Shown one piece after another: positions 1 through 6,897 of a stretch of 30,767 bases of DNA (its first letter is position 1; every line of letters begins with the position of its first letter). The translations under genes and the position numbers were made by a program. The stretch spans positions 1-30,767 of the forward strand of contig CANRGQ010000004.1 of NCBI GenBank assembly GCA_947630195.1, written 5' to 3'. The notes under the pieces were generated by a model. That model was given only the letters and a program-made list of their open reading frames with translations. It was not told where the DNA came from and did no database searches. The stretch is from an uncultured Bacilli bacterium. Lineage in GTDB: Bacteria > Bacillota_I > Bacilli_A > RF39 > UBA660.

Positions 1-109
1 GGGAAGGATTATTAAGTTGTTTTAATGACTTATTGCTCATCCCTAAAAAACCGGGCACTTTCAATTTTATTTAATCATTATCACCGTAAACATTGCTAAG
101 TACAAGCAT

Positions 110-502
110 ATGTGGTATCATAAAAACATAAAAGGTGATAAAACCCATATTTATTTAGTAATGTTAGATGCTAATGAAAAGGAGTTAAAAGAATTAGCTA
201 AAGTGGATAAGCTAATAAAGGGAGTGGAAGAAGAAGTGGAAAAGTTAAATGATGATTTTGTATTTAGAAGAGAGATAAGTAGAGAAGAAGAGATGAAGAT
301 AAGAGAACAAATGCGAGTTAATGAAGCCAAAAAGGAAGGTATTGAAGAAGGTATAGTTAAAGGCATTGAAGAGGGAAAAATTCAAGGTATCGAAGAAAAT
401 AAAAAGGCAATTGCTAAGAATATGCTTGAATTAGGATTAGAAGAAGAAATAATACTTAAAGCCACTGGATTATCTAAAGAAGAATTAGAAAAATTAAAAT
501 AA
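110..502 (+). CDS. 5'-truncated Rpn-family PD-(D/E)XK nuclease/transposase-like protein
   Basis: The 130-aa product matches only the C-terminal half of the Rpn family (recombination-promoting nuclease, formerly 'putative transposase'). The family block HKNIKGDKTHIYLVML is followed by charged helices and a Gly-Glu-rich low-complexity segment (residues about 76-97) and a short terminal helix, all typical of these proteins. The N-terminal catalytic PD-(D/E)XK core is missing. The frame is open back to position 47 and the residues just before the ATG (ITVNIAKYKH) still look like the family, so the ATG is probably not a native start and this is likely a gene remnant. A second member lies at 662. 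Family assignment is firm; whether it is expressed is doubtful. Confidence 0.7.
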   Translation: MWYHKNIKGDKTHIYLVMLDANEKELKELAKVDKLIKGVEEEVEKLNDDFVFRREISREEEMKIREQMRVNEAKKEGIEEGIVKGIEEGKIQGIEENKKAIAKNMLELGLEEEIILKATGLSKEELEKLK

Positions 503-527
503 GTTATATAAAAATAGTGATAGTGCT

Positions 528-565
528 AATATAAAAATGTAGGAAAAGGCGAATATAAAAATGTA
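528..565 (+). repeat. Two 14-bp direct repeats, period 24
   Basis: AATATAAAAATGTA occurs at 528-541 and again at 552-565, separated by 10 bases. It lies between the two Rpn-family fragments and may be a scar of duplication or rearrangement. Confidence 0.7.
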
Positions 566-584
566 ATATTTGGTCCATATAATT

Positions 585-608
585 ATGTAGGAAACCCTAC
601 ATTTTTTT
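585..608 (+). terminator. Rho-independent terminator-like hairpin
   Basis: ATGTAGG (585-591) and CCTACAT (596-602) form a perfect 7-bp stem with loop AAAC, followed by six Ts. It fits a terminator for the gene ending at 502. The hairpin lies inside the open frame that leads into the ORF at 662, which argues against translation of that upstream extension. Confidence 0.6.
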
Positions 609-661
609 CTTACATATTAATAGAAGCTAAAGTAAAAAGGAAAAATGAGAAAGAAAAAAGA

Positions 662-1318
662 ATGGATGTAGTTGTCGAAACTACAAAAGGTGATATAATA
701 GATATAGAACTTAATAATACATTTAATAAAAATATAATCAATCGAAATTGTGTTTATTTTATGAATTTAGGTTCTAGTTATGCACTATCTAAAGATAATA
801 AAGAAATAAAAAATATTTATCAAATTAACTTAAACTTTAATAAAAGTAATAAGTTAAGAGAAATATATTTATTAAAAGAAAAATATGACAATAGTGTATA
901 TACTAATAGTTTTTCTATTATAAATATTAATATACCAATGTATAAGAAAAAGTATTATGAAAAGAATTTGAAAGGGGAAAAAGAACATATATATTTGGCT
1001 ATGTTAGGATGTAATGATAAAGAATTAGATAAATTAAGTAAGAAAGATAAATTAGTAAGGGAGGTTAGAAATCAAGTGTATATATTTAATGAAGATGGGA
1101 CATTGACTATCAATAGAACAAGAGAAGATGAAATAGAACTTGAAAAGAAGTTTATTTATTCTGATGGCAAAGAAACTGGAAGGATAGAAGGAAAGAAAGA
1201 AGAACTTGTATCAGTTGTAAAGAATATGCTTCAAAGTGGGTTATCTAATAAAGAAATAAGAAAATATACTAATATTTCTCTAAAAGAGTTAAATGAAATA
1301 AAAAAGGAAATAAAATAA
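662..1318 (+). CDS. Rpn-family PD-(D/E)XK nuclease/transposase-like protein, N-terminally truncated
   Basis: The 218-aa product starts directly at the family block MDVVVETTKGDIIDIELN (strand carrying the catalytic acidic residues; family members normally have about 60-80 residues before it). It continues through KKYYEKNLKGEKEHIYLAML, which parallels HKNIKGDKTHIYLVML in the fragment at 110, and ends in a charged helical tail. The frame is open upstream to 530 without another ATG, and the added residues look only weakly like the family. I infer loss of the N-terminus, or an unrecognised non-ATG start. Rpn proteins are linked to RecA-independent recombination and are common in accessory islands. 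There is no strong Shine-Dalgarno site, only a purine-rich AGAAAGAAAAAAG run. Confidence 0.7.
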   Translation: MDVVVETTKGDIIDIELNNTFNKNIINRNCVYFMNLGSSYALSKDNKEIKNIYQINLNFNKSNKLREIYLLKEKYDNSVYTNSFSIININIPMYKKKYYEKNLKGEKEHIYLAMLGCNDKELDKLSKKDKLVREVRNQVYIFNEDGTLTINRTREDEIELEKKFIYSDGKETGRIEGKKEELVSVVKNMLQSGLSNKEIRKYTNISLKELNEIKKEIK

Positions 1319-1332
1319 TGATATAATTATAA

Positions 1333-1486
1333 ATAGGTAATCTTGATATAGATGTTAGGTATGGCTACAACAGCAGCAATGATTGGTACAATGCGTGGAA
1401 TGTGAATACGGACGGCAACTTGAACAACAATAATGTGGACTGGACTACGCCTGCGGTTCGCCAGCCTTCTATAACTTGAATGAATA
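1333..1486 (+). other. DGR template repeat (TR), non-coding RNA template
   Basis: In the frame starting at 1351 the sequence reads like a DGR variable-region protein end (DVRYGYNSSNDW, then an N-rich run and AVRQP), although no gene is here. Ten AAC/AAT codons fall between 1369 and 1434. Such codons are the signature of templates for adenine-specific mutagenesis, because changes at the two A positions give many residues but no stop. The stretch ends in a GC-rich, A-poor block (about 1447-1470), as expected for the initiation-of-mutagenic-homology end. It is unusually GC-rich for the window and lies upstream, on the same strand, of msl-avd-RT. Exact boundaries need the variable repeat, which is not in this window. 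Confidence 0.85.
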
Positions 1487-1556
1487 TATGGCTATGGCTA
1501 TATACTAGGGAAGAAGCGAAGACAAAGATTATCTAGGAATATATTTCCAAACTAAA

Positions 1557-1608
1557 AACGGAGATAATAAGTTTTACGAAACTTGTTTAGCACTCCGTTA
1601 TTTTTTCT
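1557..1608 (+). terminator. Terminator downstream of the DGR template RNA
   Basis: AACGGAG (1557-1563) pairs with CTCCGTT (1593-1599), followed by ATTTTTT. An inner AAGTTTT/AAACTT hairpin fills the loop. It would end the template transcript before the promoter of the protein operon. Confidence 0.7.
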
Positions 1609-1636
1609 CGCAAAAAGAGAATTTAAAAATTTTATA

Positions 1637-1665
1637 TTTAAAGATTAGAAAAATAATGTTATAAT
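1637..1665 (+). promoter_or_regulatory. Sigma-A promoter for the DGR gene operon
   Basis: TTTAAA at 1637-1642 and TATAAT at 1660-1665 are spaced by 17 bases, with a TG one base before the -10. It lies about 80 bases before the MSL gene. Confidence 0.6.
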
Positions 1666-1744
1666 CATCTTAAGAGTAGGTAGGTGATGAAGTTATAAAT
1701 AAAATTATGAGAAATGCGACAAACTAAAAAAGGAGTGGTGAAAA

Positions 1745-2125
1745 ATTAAAAACGACGTAGTTGAACTAAGACGTTCCGGCAAATTTTATAATGTCTTTGG
1801 AGATGATGCGATAGTGCTTCATTATATTACTGGTTATAAAATTGTGGCGGAAAAAGGAGGAGTAGGGTTTCCTGAAACTGCCTATAACAAAGTTATAAAT
1901 GCTTTACTAGACAATGAAATATCTTATGTAGTTTATGAAAAAAACGAGAAAAAAGATGAAAAAAATTTTAAAAAAATTAATAATTACAAAAATATTCTTA
2001 AAAAAGGAATTAGTGAATTATCTATTGAAGAGCGGTTTCAAAAAATTGAAACGGCAATTCGCAAATTAAATGCTAAAGAACTAGACCATATACTTGAAGT
2101 AATTGAAGATGCAATATCGAACTGA
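1745..2125 (+). CDS. MSL: MutS domain I-like DGR accessory protein, probable ATT start
   Basis: The 126-aa product resembles the N-terminal mismatch-recognition domain (domain I) of MutS: KFYNVFGDDA matches the GDFYELFGEDA block and GVGFPETAYNKVI matches the GIPYHAAE block. A charged linker and a C-terminal helix follow. MutS-like (MSL) proteins are a known accessory class of gut DGRs. The only Met-type in-frame start (GTG at 1814) would delete the FYNVFGDDA motif, while the frame is open from 1742. An ATT at 1745 sits 9 bases after AGGAG (1731-1735), so an infC-style ATT start is the best call. It overlaps avd by 17 bases and ends in TGA. A role in error handling or cDNA targeting is inference. 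Confidence 0.7.
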   Translation: MKNDVVELRRSGKFYNVFGDDAIVLHYITGYKIVAEKGGVGFPETAYNKVINALLDNEISYVVYEKNEKKDEKNFKKINNYKNILKKGISELSIEERFQKIETAIRKLNAKELDHILEVIEDAISN

Positions 2126-2489
2126 AAAATTTTTAATAATTAAAAACATGAAAAAATTCATTCTGGGATTAGAGACAATGTTAGTTAATTTTCCCAGAAA
2201 AGAATTTTTGACTAAAGATATGATTTATAAAGATGCTTTAAAAGTTTTAGAATTAGTTTTTATTGCTAATGAAATAGAAGATATTAAAGAAAAAAATCAT
2301 TTGCAAATAGAAATATTAGCCAAAATTAATATGTTAGATTTTTATTTAGAAAGAGCTTATAAGAAAAAATATATTAATGAAAAACAATGTTTAAATAAAT
2401 CAAATGAACTTGAGGCTATTTCCAAAATGGTTTACAGGTGGATAAAATATAGTATCCAAGAAAGTAAAAGTAATGAAGGAACATTGTAA
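2109..2489 (+). CDS. avd: Avd: DGR accessory variability determinant, four-helix bundle protein
   Basis: The 126-aa all-helical basic protein carries the Avd/four-helix-bundle signature: MQYRTEKFLIIKNMKKFI at the start, NFPRKE, then LDFYLERAYKKKYINEKQ and a closing MVYRWIKYSI helix. Avd forms a pentameric barrel that binds the reverse transcriptase and template RNA and is needed for mutagenic retrohoming. I start at ATG 2109 because the residues after it match the family and it follows a TTG codon at 2103 with no better ribosome site. It overlaps the MSL stop by 17 bases and the RT start by 17 bases, suggesting translational coupling. Confidence 0.85.
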   Translation: MQYRTEKFLIIKNMKKFILGLETMLVNFPRKEFLTKDMIYKDALKVLELVFIANEIEDIKEKNHLQIEILAKINMLDFYLERAYKKKYINEKQCLNKSNELEAISKMVYRWIKYSIQESKSNEGTL

Positions 2490-3597
2490 TTTAGATACCA
2501 TTTTAAATTTATATGAAAAAGAAATATCCAAAAATGTTAAAAACAAACATAAAGTATATATGTTTGAAAAAAATAAATTTCAAAATATAAATCATATAAT
2601 TAATGTCCTTAAAACAGGGGAGTATGATGGGGGAAAATATAATATTTTTTTGATTAAAGAGCCTAAGCATCGGATTGTGATGGCTTTAAGTATCACGGAT
2701 AAAATTATTAATCATTTTATTGCGAGATACGTTTTAGAAATAAAACTTTCTAAATATTTAGATGACCGGAATATCGCTACCCGTAAAGGTATGGGGACGG
2801 ATTATGGAATTAAGATGGTTAAAAAATTTTTAGAGAAAAACAAAAAATATGAAACTTTTTATATTTTAAAACTAGACATAAGCAAGTATTTTTATTCTAT
2901 AGATCATGAAGTTTTAATGAGTCTTGTTAAAGATAAGTTATCAAAAGAAGAATATGACTTTTTAAAAATAATTATTGATAGTACCAATGAAGAATATATA
3001 AATAAAATTATTAAAACGATTAAAACAAATTATACCAAGAAACACCCACAATTTAAAAAAGAAATTGATAGTCTACCTTATTATGAATATGGTAAAGGGT
3101 TACCTATTGGAAATATGACTAGTCAATTTTTATCTATTTTTTATTTATATGAATTAGACCATTATATTGTGCATAATTTACATATTAAATATTATGTGCG
3201 CTATATGGATGATTTTGTTTTAATTCATCATGATAAGAAAGTCTTAGAAAATGCTTTAAAAGAAATTGAAACTATTTTAAATACTAAGTATAAATTAAAA
3301 TTAAATAGTAAAAAGACCAAAATAGTAAAAAATAATGAAGGGTTTGTTTTTCTAGGATATAATTACAAAGTCGTAGGCAAGAAGACAATTGTGAGATTAA
3401 GAAGAGAAGCCTATGAAAAAACAAAAAAAAGAGTTAAAAGAACTTATTATATGTATGAACATGGTTTTATCTCTTTTAATGAAGCTTTTTGTTCGATAAT
3501 GAGTTATTGGTATAACAGAAAATATGGAAGTCAAATGAAAGTTAGAAGGGCAATCAATAAATATTGGTTTAATAGAGTGCATGGCTTACAAAAATAG
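2473..3597 (+). CDS. DGR reverse transcriptase
   Basis: This 374-aa RT copies the template RNA into A-mutagenised cDNA for a variable repeat. Visible motifs in order: the fingers block FLIKEPKHRIVMAL; motif A LKLDISKYFYSID (catalytic D135); motif B GLPIGNMTSQF (residues 208-219, the IGxxxSQ form typical of DGR RTs); motif C YMDDF (Y244, D246, D247); motif D LNSKKTKI; and motif E GFVFLGY. A basic thumb region follows, as in group-II-intron-related RTs, with no maturase or HNH domain. Length and order (TR, MSL, Avd, RT) match gut DGRs. All catalytic residues are present, so it is likely active. It overlaps both neighbours by 17 bases. Confidence 0.92.
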   Translation: MKEHCNLDTILNLYEKEISKNVKNKHKVYMFEKNKFQNINHIINVLKTGEYDGGKYNIFLIKEPKHRIVMALSITDKIINHFIARYVLEIKLSKYLDDRNIATRKGMGTDYGIKMVKKFLEKNKKYETFYILKLDISKYFYSIDHEVLMSLVKDKLSKEEYDFLKIIIDSTNEEYINKIIKTIKTNYTKKHPQFKKEIDSLPYYEYGKGLPIGNMTSQFLSIFYLYELDHYIVHNLHIKYYVRYMDDFVLIHHDKKVLENALKEIETILNTKYKLKLNSKKTKIVKNNEGFVFLGYNYKVVGKKTIVRLRREAYEKTKKRVKRTYYMYEHGFISFNEAFCSIMSYWYNRKYGSQMKVRRAINKYWFNRVHGLQK

Positions 3598-3868
3598 ATA
3601 TGTTTTTATTAAAAGAACTTATCCCAAGACTATTATATTATTTCAAAAAGATAATAAGTATATCGGTTATAAAGAAGATAAAGAATTATTAAAATTTTTA
3701 AAATTTCGCAAATTAAAAGATTTAGAACGCTTAAAAATAAATTATATTATAGTAAGAAATATGGAGATAATAGGCCATCAGGAATATGAAAATAATATGT
3801 ATAATATTTATTATTTAAGATTTAGATTAACTAATTTAATTAATTCTTGGAAAGATTTAATAAATTAA
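3581..3868 (+). CDS. Unknown small basic protein, last gene of the DGR operon
   Basis: The 95-aa product is rich in Lys, Tyr and Ile with no signal peptide or membrane segment. The ATG lies inside the RT gene (17-base overlap), the same overlap as the two upstream junctions, so it is very likely co-translated with the retroelement. The segment PKTIILFQKDNKYIGYKED is faintly like the MutS domain I block (hydrophobic strand, F/Y, gap, acidic), so a second degenerate MSL-type protein is possible. I cannot assign a function. No terminator is obvious before tmcAL, which converges on it. Confidence 0.6.
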   Translation: MAYKNRYVFIKRTYPKTIILFQKDNKYIGYKEDKELLKFLKFRKLKDLERLKINYIIVRNMEIIGHQEYENNMYNIYYLRFRLTNLINSWKDLIN

Positions 3869-3935
3869 ATTTTTATTATGGTTAAAACTTTCGGTATTCT
3901 AAACATTTATTTCAATTTACATAGGCATTTACAAA

Positions 3936-3957
3936 TGCAATACAGATGCAATACAGA
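3936..3957 (+). repeat. Perfect 11-bp tandem duplication
   Basis: TGCAATACAGA occurs twice in immediate tandem (3936-3946, 3947-3957). It lies exactly between the DGR operon and the core gene tmcAL, so it may mark an insertion or slippage junction of the island. Confidence 0.7.
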
Positions 3958-3963
3958 TTCATC

Positions 3964-5079
3964 TTACTTATTAACTGGTTTATTATGTAGTTCAAATTCT
4001 AAAGCCTTATTTTTACTTACTAAATCATAAATAGAGGCACATTTGAGTTCATAAGTAAAGGTTAGAGAATCTTTTAAAGAAGTAAGGGAAATATCTATTT
4101 CCTTTTTTATTTTATTTAAATATTTTTTACCATTAGTATTAAAACCTAAAACTTTAATGTATTCTAAATTTAAATTTTTAATATCTTCTTTTTTAAGACC
4201 AATTAAAATATGAATAAACATTCTTCTTAAACGATTATAAGTATATCTTTTAGATTTTGTTTTATTAATTAAATCATCCATATTAAAACAGTCATAGATG
4301 ATTTTTTTAAGACGATTTTGGATTCCTTCTTCAACATCTAAATAGTCATCTAGATTGTTATCCGTGATTATTTTATATTTTAAATAAGGAAATAAATTAT
4401 CTAAACTTATATTTTCTAAATATTTTAAAGTAATCCCAGGAACCATTTTTTTAATACTTTTATTACTCTTTATTCTTTCTCTAATATTGGAGGCACTTAC
4501 TATATCACTATTTAAAGTGGTATCTTTATAATCATTAGTTCTTTTAATCGTAAGTGGTTTAATATGATAATTATTTTCTTTTATCGCTTTAACATAAGAA
4601 ATACCTAGTAAATCATTGGGAGTAAAATCAAAGTCTATCTTTAAGGCTTTAGCAAGAGCCGTGGGGTAATTTAAGCCTTTATCTAAATAGCTTTTAACTA
4701 AAGAATTGTATTCTTTAGAGTTTTTAAGAGTATAATCGTCAATATGCTCTAATTTGGAAATATCATTAGATTCACTCCCAAAAATGACATAATCACATTT
4801 AAAACTCTCTAACATTTGCACAGAAATACTTGCAAATTTATCGGCACTTTGACATCCAAAAACAAAAGGTAATTCTAATACGATATCGATATTATTTTCT
4901 AAAGCTACTTTGGTTTTATTTTCTTTCGATAACAAAGAAATTTCTCCGCGTTCTAAAAAGTAACCATTTAAAACTAAAATGATTAGAGAGTCCGGATACA
5001 TTTCTTTAATTTTTTGTAAATGATAAATATGTCCATTGTGAAAAGGATTATATTCACAAATAATACCAATAATATTCAT
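3964..5079 (-). CDS. tmcAL: tRNA(Met) cytidine acetate ligase TmcAL
   Basis: TmcAL makes acetyl-AMP from acetate and ATP and acetylates the wobble C34 of elongator tRNA-Met. The N-terminus MNIIGIICEYNPFHNGH has the nucleotidyltransferase HxGH motif (HNGH, residues 14-17). VLNGYFLERGEISLLSK, LELPFVFGCQSAD, FGSES and SASNIRERI further on are family blocks. It is 371 aa against about 415 in Bacillus subtilis (YlbM), the difference being in the C-terminal tRNA-binding part. The start is preceded by AGAAGTGATT. It is divergent from miaA, another tRNA-modification gene, and has its own promoter at 5096-5124. Assignment is firm. Confidence 0.93.
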   Translation of the reverse strand: MNIIGIICEYNPFHNGHIYHLQKIKEMYPDSLIILVLNGYFLERGEISLLSKENKTKVALENNIDIVLELPFVFGCQSADKFASISVQMLESFKCDYVIFGSESNDISKLEHIDDYTLKNSKEYNSLVKSYLDKGLNYPTALAKALKIDFDFTPNDLLGISYVKAIKENNYHIKPLTIKRTNDYKDTTLNSDIVSASNIRERIKSNKSIKKMVPGITLKYLENISLDNLFPYLKYKIITDNNLDDYLDVEEGIQNRLKKIIYDCFNMDDLINKTKSKRYTYNRLRRMFIHILIGLKKEDIKNLNLEYIKVLGFNTNGKKYLNKIKKEIDISLTSLKDSLTFTYELKCASIYDLVSKNKALEFELHNKPVNK

Positions 5080-5095
5080 AATAAATCACTTCTTT

Positions 5096-5124
5096 AATAT
5101 AACAATTCTCTTTTTAAATGTCAA
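5096..5124 (-). promoter_or_regulatory. Sigma-A promoter of tmcAL
   Basis: On the minus strand TTGACA (5124-5119) and TATATT (5101-5096) are spaced by 17 bases, just upstream of the tmcAL ribosome site. The opposite strand carries TGCTATACT (-10 at 5134-5139), an extended -10 suited to miaA. Confidence 0.75.
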
Positions 5125-5161
5125 TTTATTTGCTATACTAATTACAAATGAGGAAGATATT

Positions 5162-6013
5162 ATGATTATATGTGTTGTAGGACCAACAGGAGTTGGAAAA
5201 ACGAAATTAAGTGTTATGCTAGCTAAAAAATATGATGCTAAAGTTTTAGGATGTGATGCTACCCAAATATATAAACATCTTGATATTGGAAGTGCTAAAG
5301 TAACGGAAGAAGAAAAGGAAGGAGTAGAACATCTTTTAATTGATATTAAAGAACCTAATGAAGATTATAGTGTTTGTGATTATCAAAAGGATTTAAGAAC
5401 AATTATAGAGGAAAACAAAGACCGTAATATCGTTATTGTGGGAGGAACAGGTTTATATTTAAAAAGTGCTTTATATGATTATGAATTTAGTGAAATGGAA
5501 GACAATAATTATGATGAGTATACAAATGAAGAGTTATATAAAATGTGTTTAGATATTAATCCTAATTTAAATATTCATCAAAATAACCGAAGAAGACTAG
5601 AAAACTTTTTAAATCGGAAAAATAAAAATCCTAAAGAACCAGTTTTATTATATGATGCTTTATTTATAGGTTTAACTACGAATAGAGAAGTGTTATATGA
5701 AAGAATTAATCAAAGAGTAGATGAAATGGTTCAAAATGGTTTAGTGGAAGAAGTAAAAAGTTTATATCAAAAATATGGTCTTACGAGTATCTTAAGTAGA
5801 GCTATTGGCTATAAAGAAATTATTAAGTATTTAGATAAAGAAATATCTTTGGAAGAAGCCATTGAATTAATTAAAAAGAACTCCCGTCATTATGCCAAAA
5901 GACAATATACTTGGTTTAATAATCAAATGAATATAACTTGGTTTAATACTAATTTTAAGGATTTTAATAAAACTTATGAAGAAGTAGTCGAATATATCGA
6001 AAAAAATAAATAA
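5162..6013 (+). CDS. miaA: tRNA dimethylallyltransferase MiaA
   Basis: MiaA adds a dimethylallyl group to N6 of A37 in tRNAs that read UNN codons. The P-loop GPTGVGKT spans residues 7-14, then the substrate block CDATQIYKHLDIGSAK (normally DSMQVY; the usual Ser is Ala here), VGGTGLYLK and the C-terminal AIGYKEI. At 283 aa it is shorter than the roughly 310 aa of Bacillus; the swing domain in the middle (about 115-150) is reduced. The ATG is preceded by GAGGAAG. It converges on the small ORF at 6033, with a hairpin between. Confidence 0.93.
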   Translation: MIICVVGPTGVGKTKLSVMLAKKYDAKVLGCDATQIYKHLDIGSAKVTEEEKEGVEHLLIDIKEPNEDYSVCDYQKDLRTIIEENKDRNIVIVGGTGLYLKSALYDYEFSEMEDNNYDEYTNEELYKMCLDINPNLNIHQNNRRRLENFLNRKNKNPKEPVLLYDALFIGLTTNREVLYERINQRVDEMVQNGLVEEVKSLYQKYGLTSILSRAIGYKEIIKYLDKEISLEEAIELIKKNSRHYAKRQYTWFNNQMNITWFNTNFKDFNKTYEEVVEYIEKNK

Positions 6014-6041
6014 GAGTCCAATATATAGGGCTCTATTTAGT
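6013..6041 (+). terminator. Terminator hairpin after miaA
   Basis: AGAGTCC (6013-6019) pairs with GGGCTCT (6028-6034) with one G-U pair, then ATTTAGTTT. It overlaps the end of the convergent small ORF. Confidence 0.5.
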
Positions 6042-6197
6042 TTCCATAAAATTTACAACTTGATTTTGATTATTTTTTCTTTTCTTTTTAATATCATCCC
6101 ATTTAACAGGAATAACATCTTTAAGTGCTTCTTTGGATGTGATTATTTTATGGGGAGTACTTAAATATTTTTTTAAATTAATATTTTTGTTCTTCAT
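6033..6197 (-). CDS. Small basic protein of unknown function (54 aa)
   Basis: The start at 6197 is chosen because AGAGGTGATT lies just upstream; a longer frame to 6248 would cross the promoter palindrome. The product is very basic in its second half (KKKRKNNQNQ) with no membrane segment. It has no recognisable domain. Small size, strong ribosome site and an operator-like palindrome directly upstream would suit an antitoxin or regulator, but no partner gene is adjacent. Confidence 0.55.
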   Translation of the reverse strand: MKNKNINLKKYLSTPHKIITSKEALKDVIPVKWDDIKKKRKNNQNQVVNFMETK

Positions 6198-6210
6198 TAT
6201 AATCACCTCT

Positions 6211-6230
6211 TTGTATAATATTATATACAA
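6211..6230 (-). promoter_or_regulatory. Operator-like palindrome
   Basis: TTGTATA (6211-6217) and TATACAA (6224-6230) are perfect inverted repeats separated by 6 bases. They overlap the likely -10 region immediately before the ribosome site of the ORF at 6197, where a repressor could block transcription. Confidence 0.45.
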
Positions 6231-6293
6231 TAACAAATTAAGTATCAAGAATAATAATATTTAAAAAATGAGATTTCTCTCATTTAAGTTATT

Positions 6294-6839
6294 TTATTTC
6301 TTTGTTCTTGTTAAAACTAAATGTTTTGGCTTGTTATTTATTCCATTGGTATATGCCAGATTTAATTCATTGTTTATATCAATATCGGTAATTTTGTCTT
6401 GATATAAATCTAAGGTATTTAGTTCATTATGCTTTATACGACAATATTCTCTAAATTTTTGATTTTCTTTTTCTAGTTTAAGGTCATGAGTATATTGATT
6501 TTTTAAGGAAATACCTTTATTTAATTTACTAGTAAAGCCTTTGATTTTTTTATTTGCCACAAGTTTAACTATTCCCCAATAAGCTGAACATAAACCAACC
6601 ATACCTAATATATTAACTGAAAAAGTATATATATTAGATAATAGTTTAATATCATGAAAAACTAGAGTGCTAATAACATTAAATCCTAATATTAATAATC
6701 CTAATATTAATTGGAATTTTAACATTTTTTTAGCAAAGAATTTTAATTCGGTATATTCTGAAACATTCTTTTCTGTTTCCATAATTTCTTCATTTAAAGT
6801 ATTTATATTATTTTCTATTAGTTGTTCTGTTTCATTCAT
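6294..6839 (-). CDS. Coiled-coil/two-TM membrane protein of unknown function
   Basis: The 181-aa product has an acidic N-terminal helix (1-35), two hydrophobic segments (about 40-60 and 68-92) and a long charged C-terminal helix (about 95-165). The layout predicts a membrane hairpin with both helical ends on the same side. No catalytic motif or family is recognisable. The architecture resembles the pair at 17884 and 18459, with no clear sequence match. Its ribosome site GGGAG lies in the 3' arm of the hairpin at 6842-6873. Confidence 0.7.
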   Translation of the reverse strand: MNETEQLIENNINTLNEEIMETEKNVSEYTELKFFAKKMLKFQLILGLLILGFNVISTLVFHDIKLLSNIYTFSVNILGMVGLCSAYWGIVKLVANKKIKGFTSKLNKGISLKNQYTHDLKLEKENQKFREYCRIKHNELNTLDLYQDKITDIDINNELNLAYTNGINNKPKHLVLTRTKK

Positions 6840-6841
6840 TT

Positions 6842-6873
6842 AAAAATACTCCCTTCGGATGGAGAGTATTTTA
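6842..6873 (-). terminator. Terminator-like hairpin that also covers a ribosome site
   Basis: Read on the minus strand, AAAATACTC and GAGTATTTT form a 9-bp outer stem with CC/GG pairing further in and a U-rich 3' side. It follows the transglutaminase-like gene ending at 6898, and its 3' arm includes the GGGAG ribosome site of the gene starting at 6839. Confidence 0.5.
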
Positions 6874-6897
6874 GCATAATCAATTTTTATTGTCAAT

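Noticed and set aside
1351..1479. Frame with DVRYGYN...AVRQPSIT as a small gene
   Set aside because: No start codon or ribosome site; the composition is that of a DGR template, and it lies in the right place for one.
1485..1505. ATATATGG/GGCTATAT as a hairpin after the TR
   Set aside because: The arms are tandem ATGGCT repeats, not complementary beyond A-T pairs.
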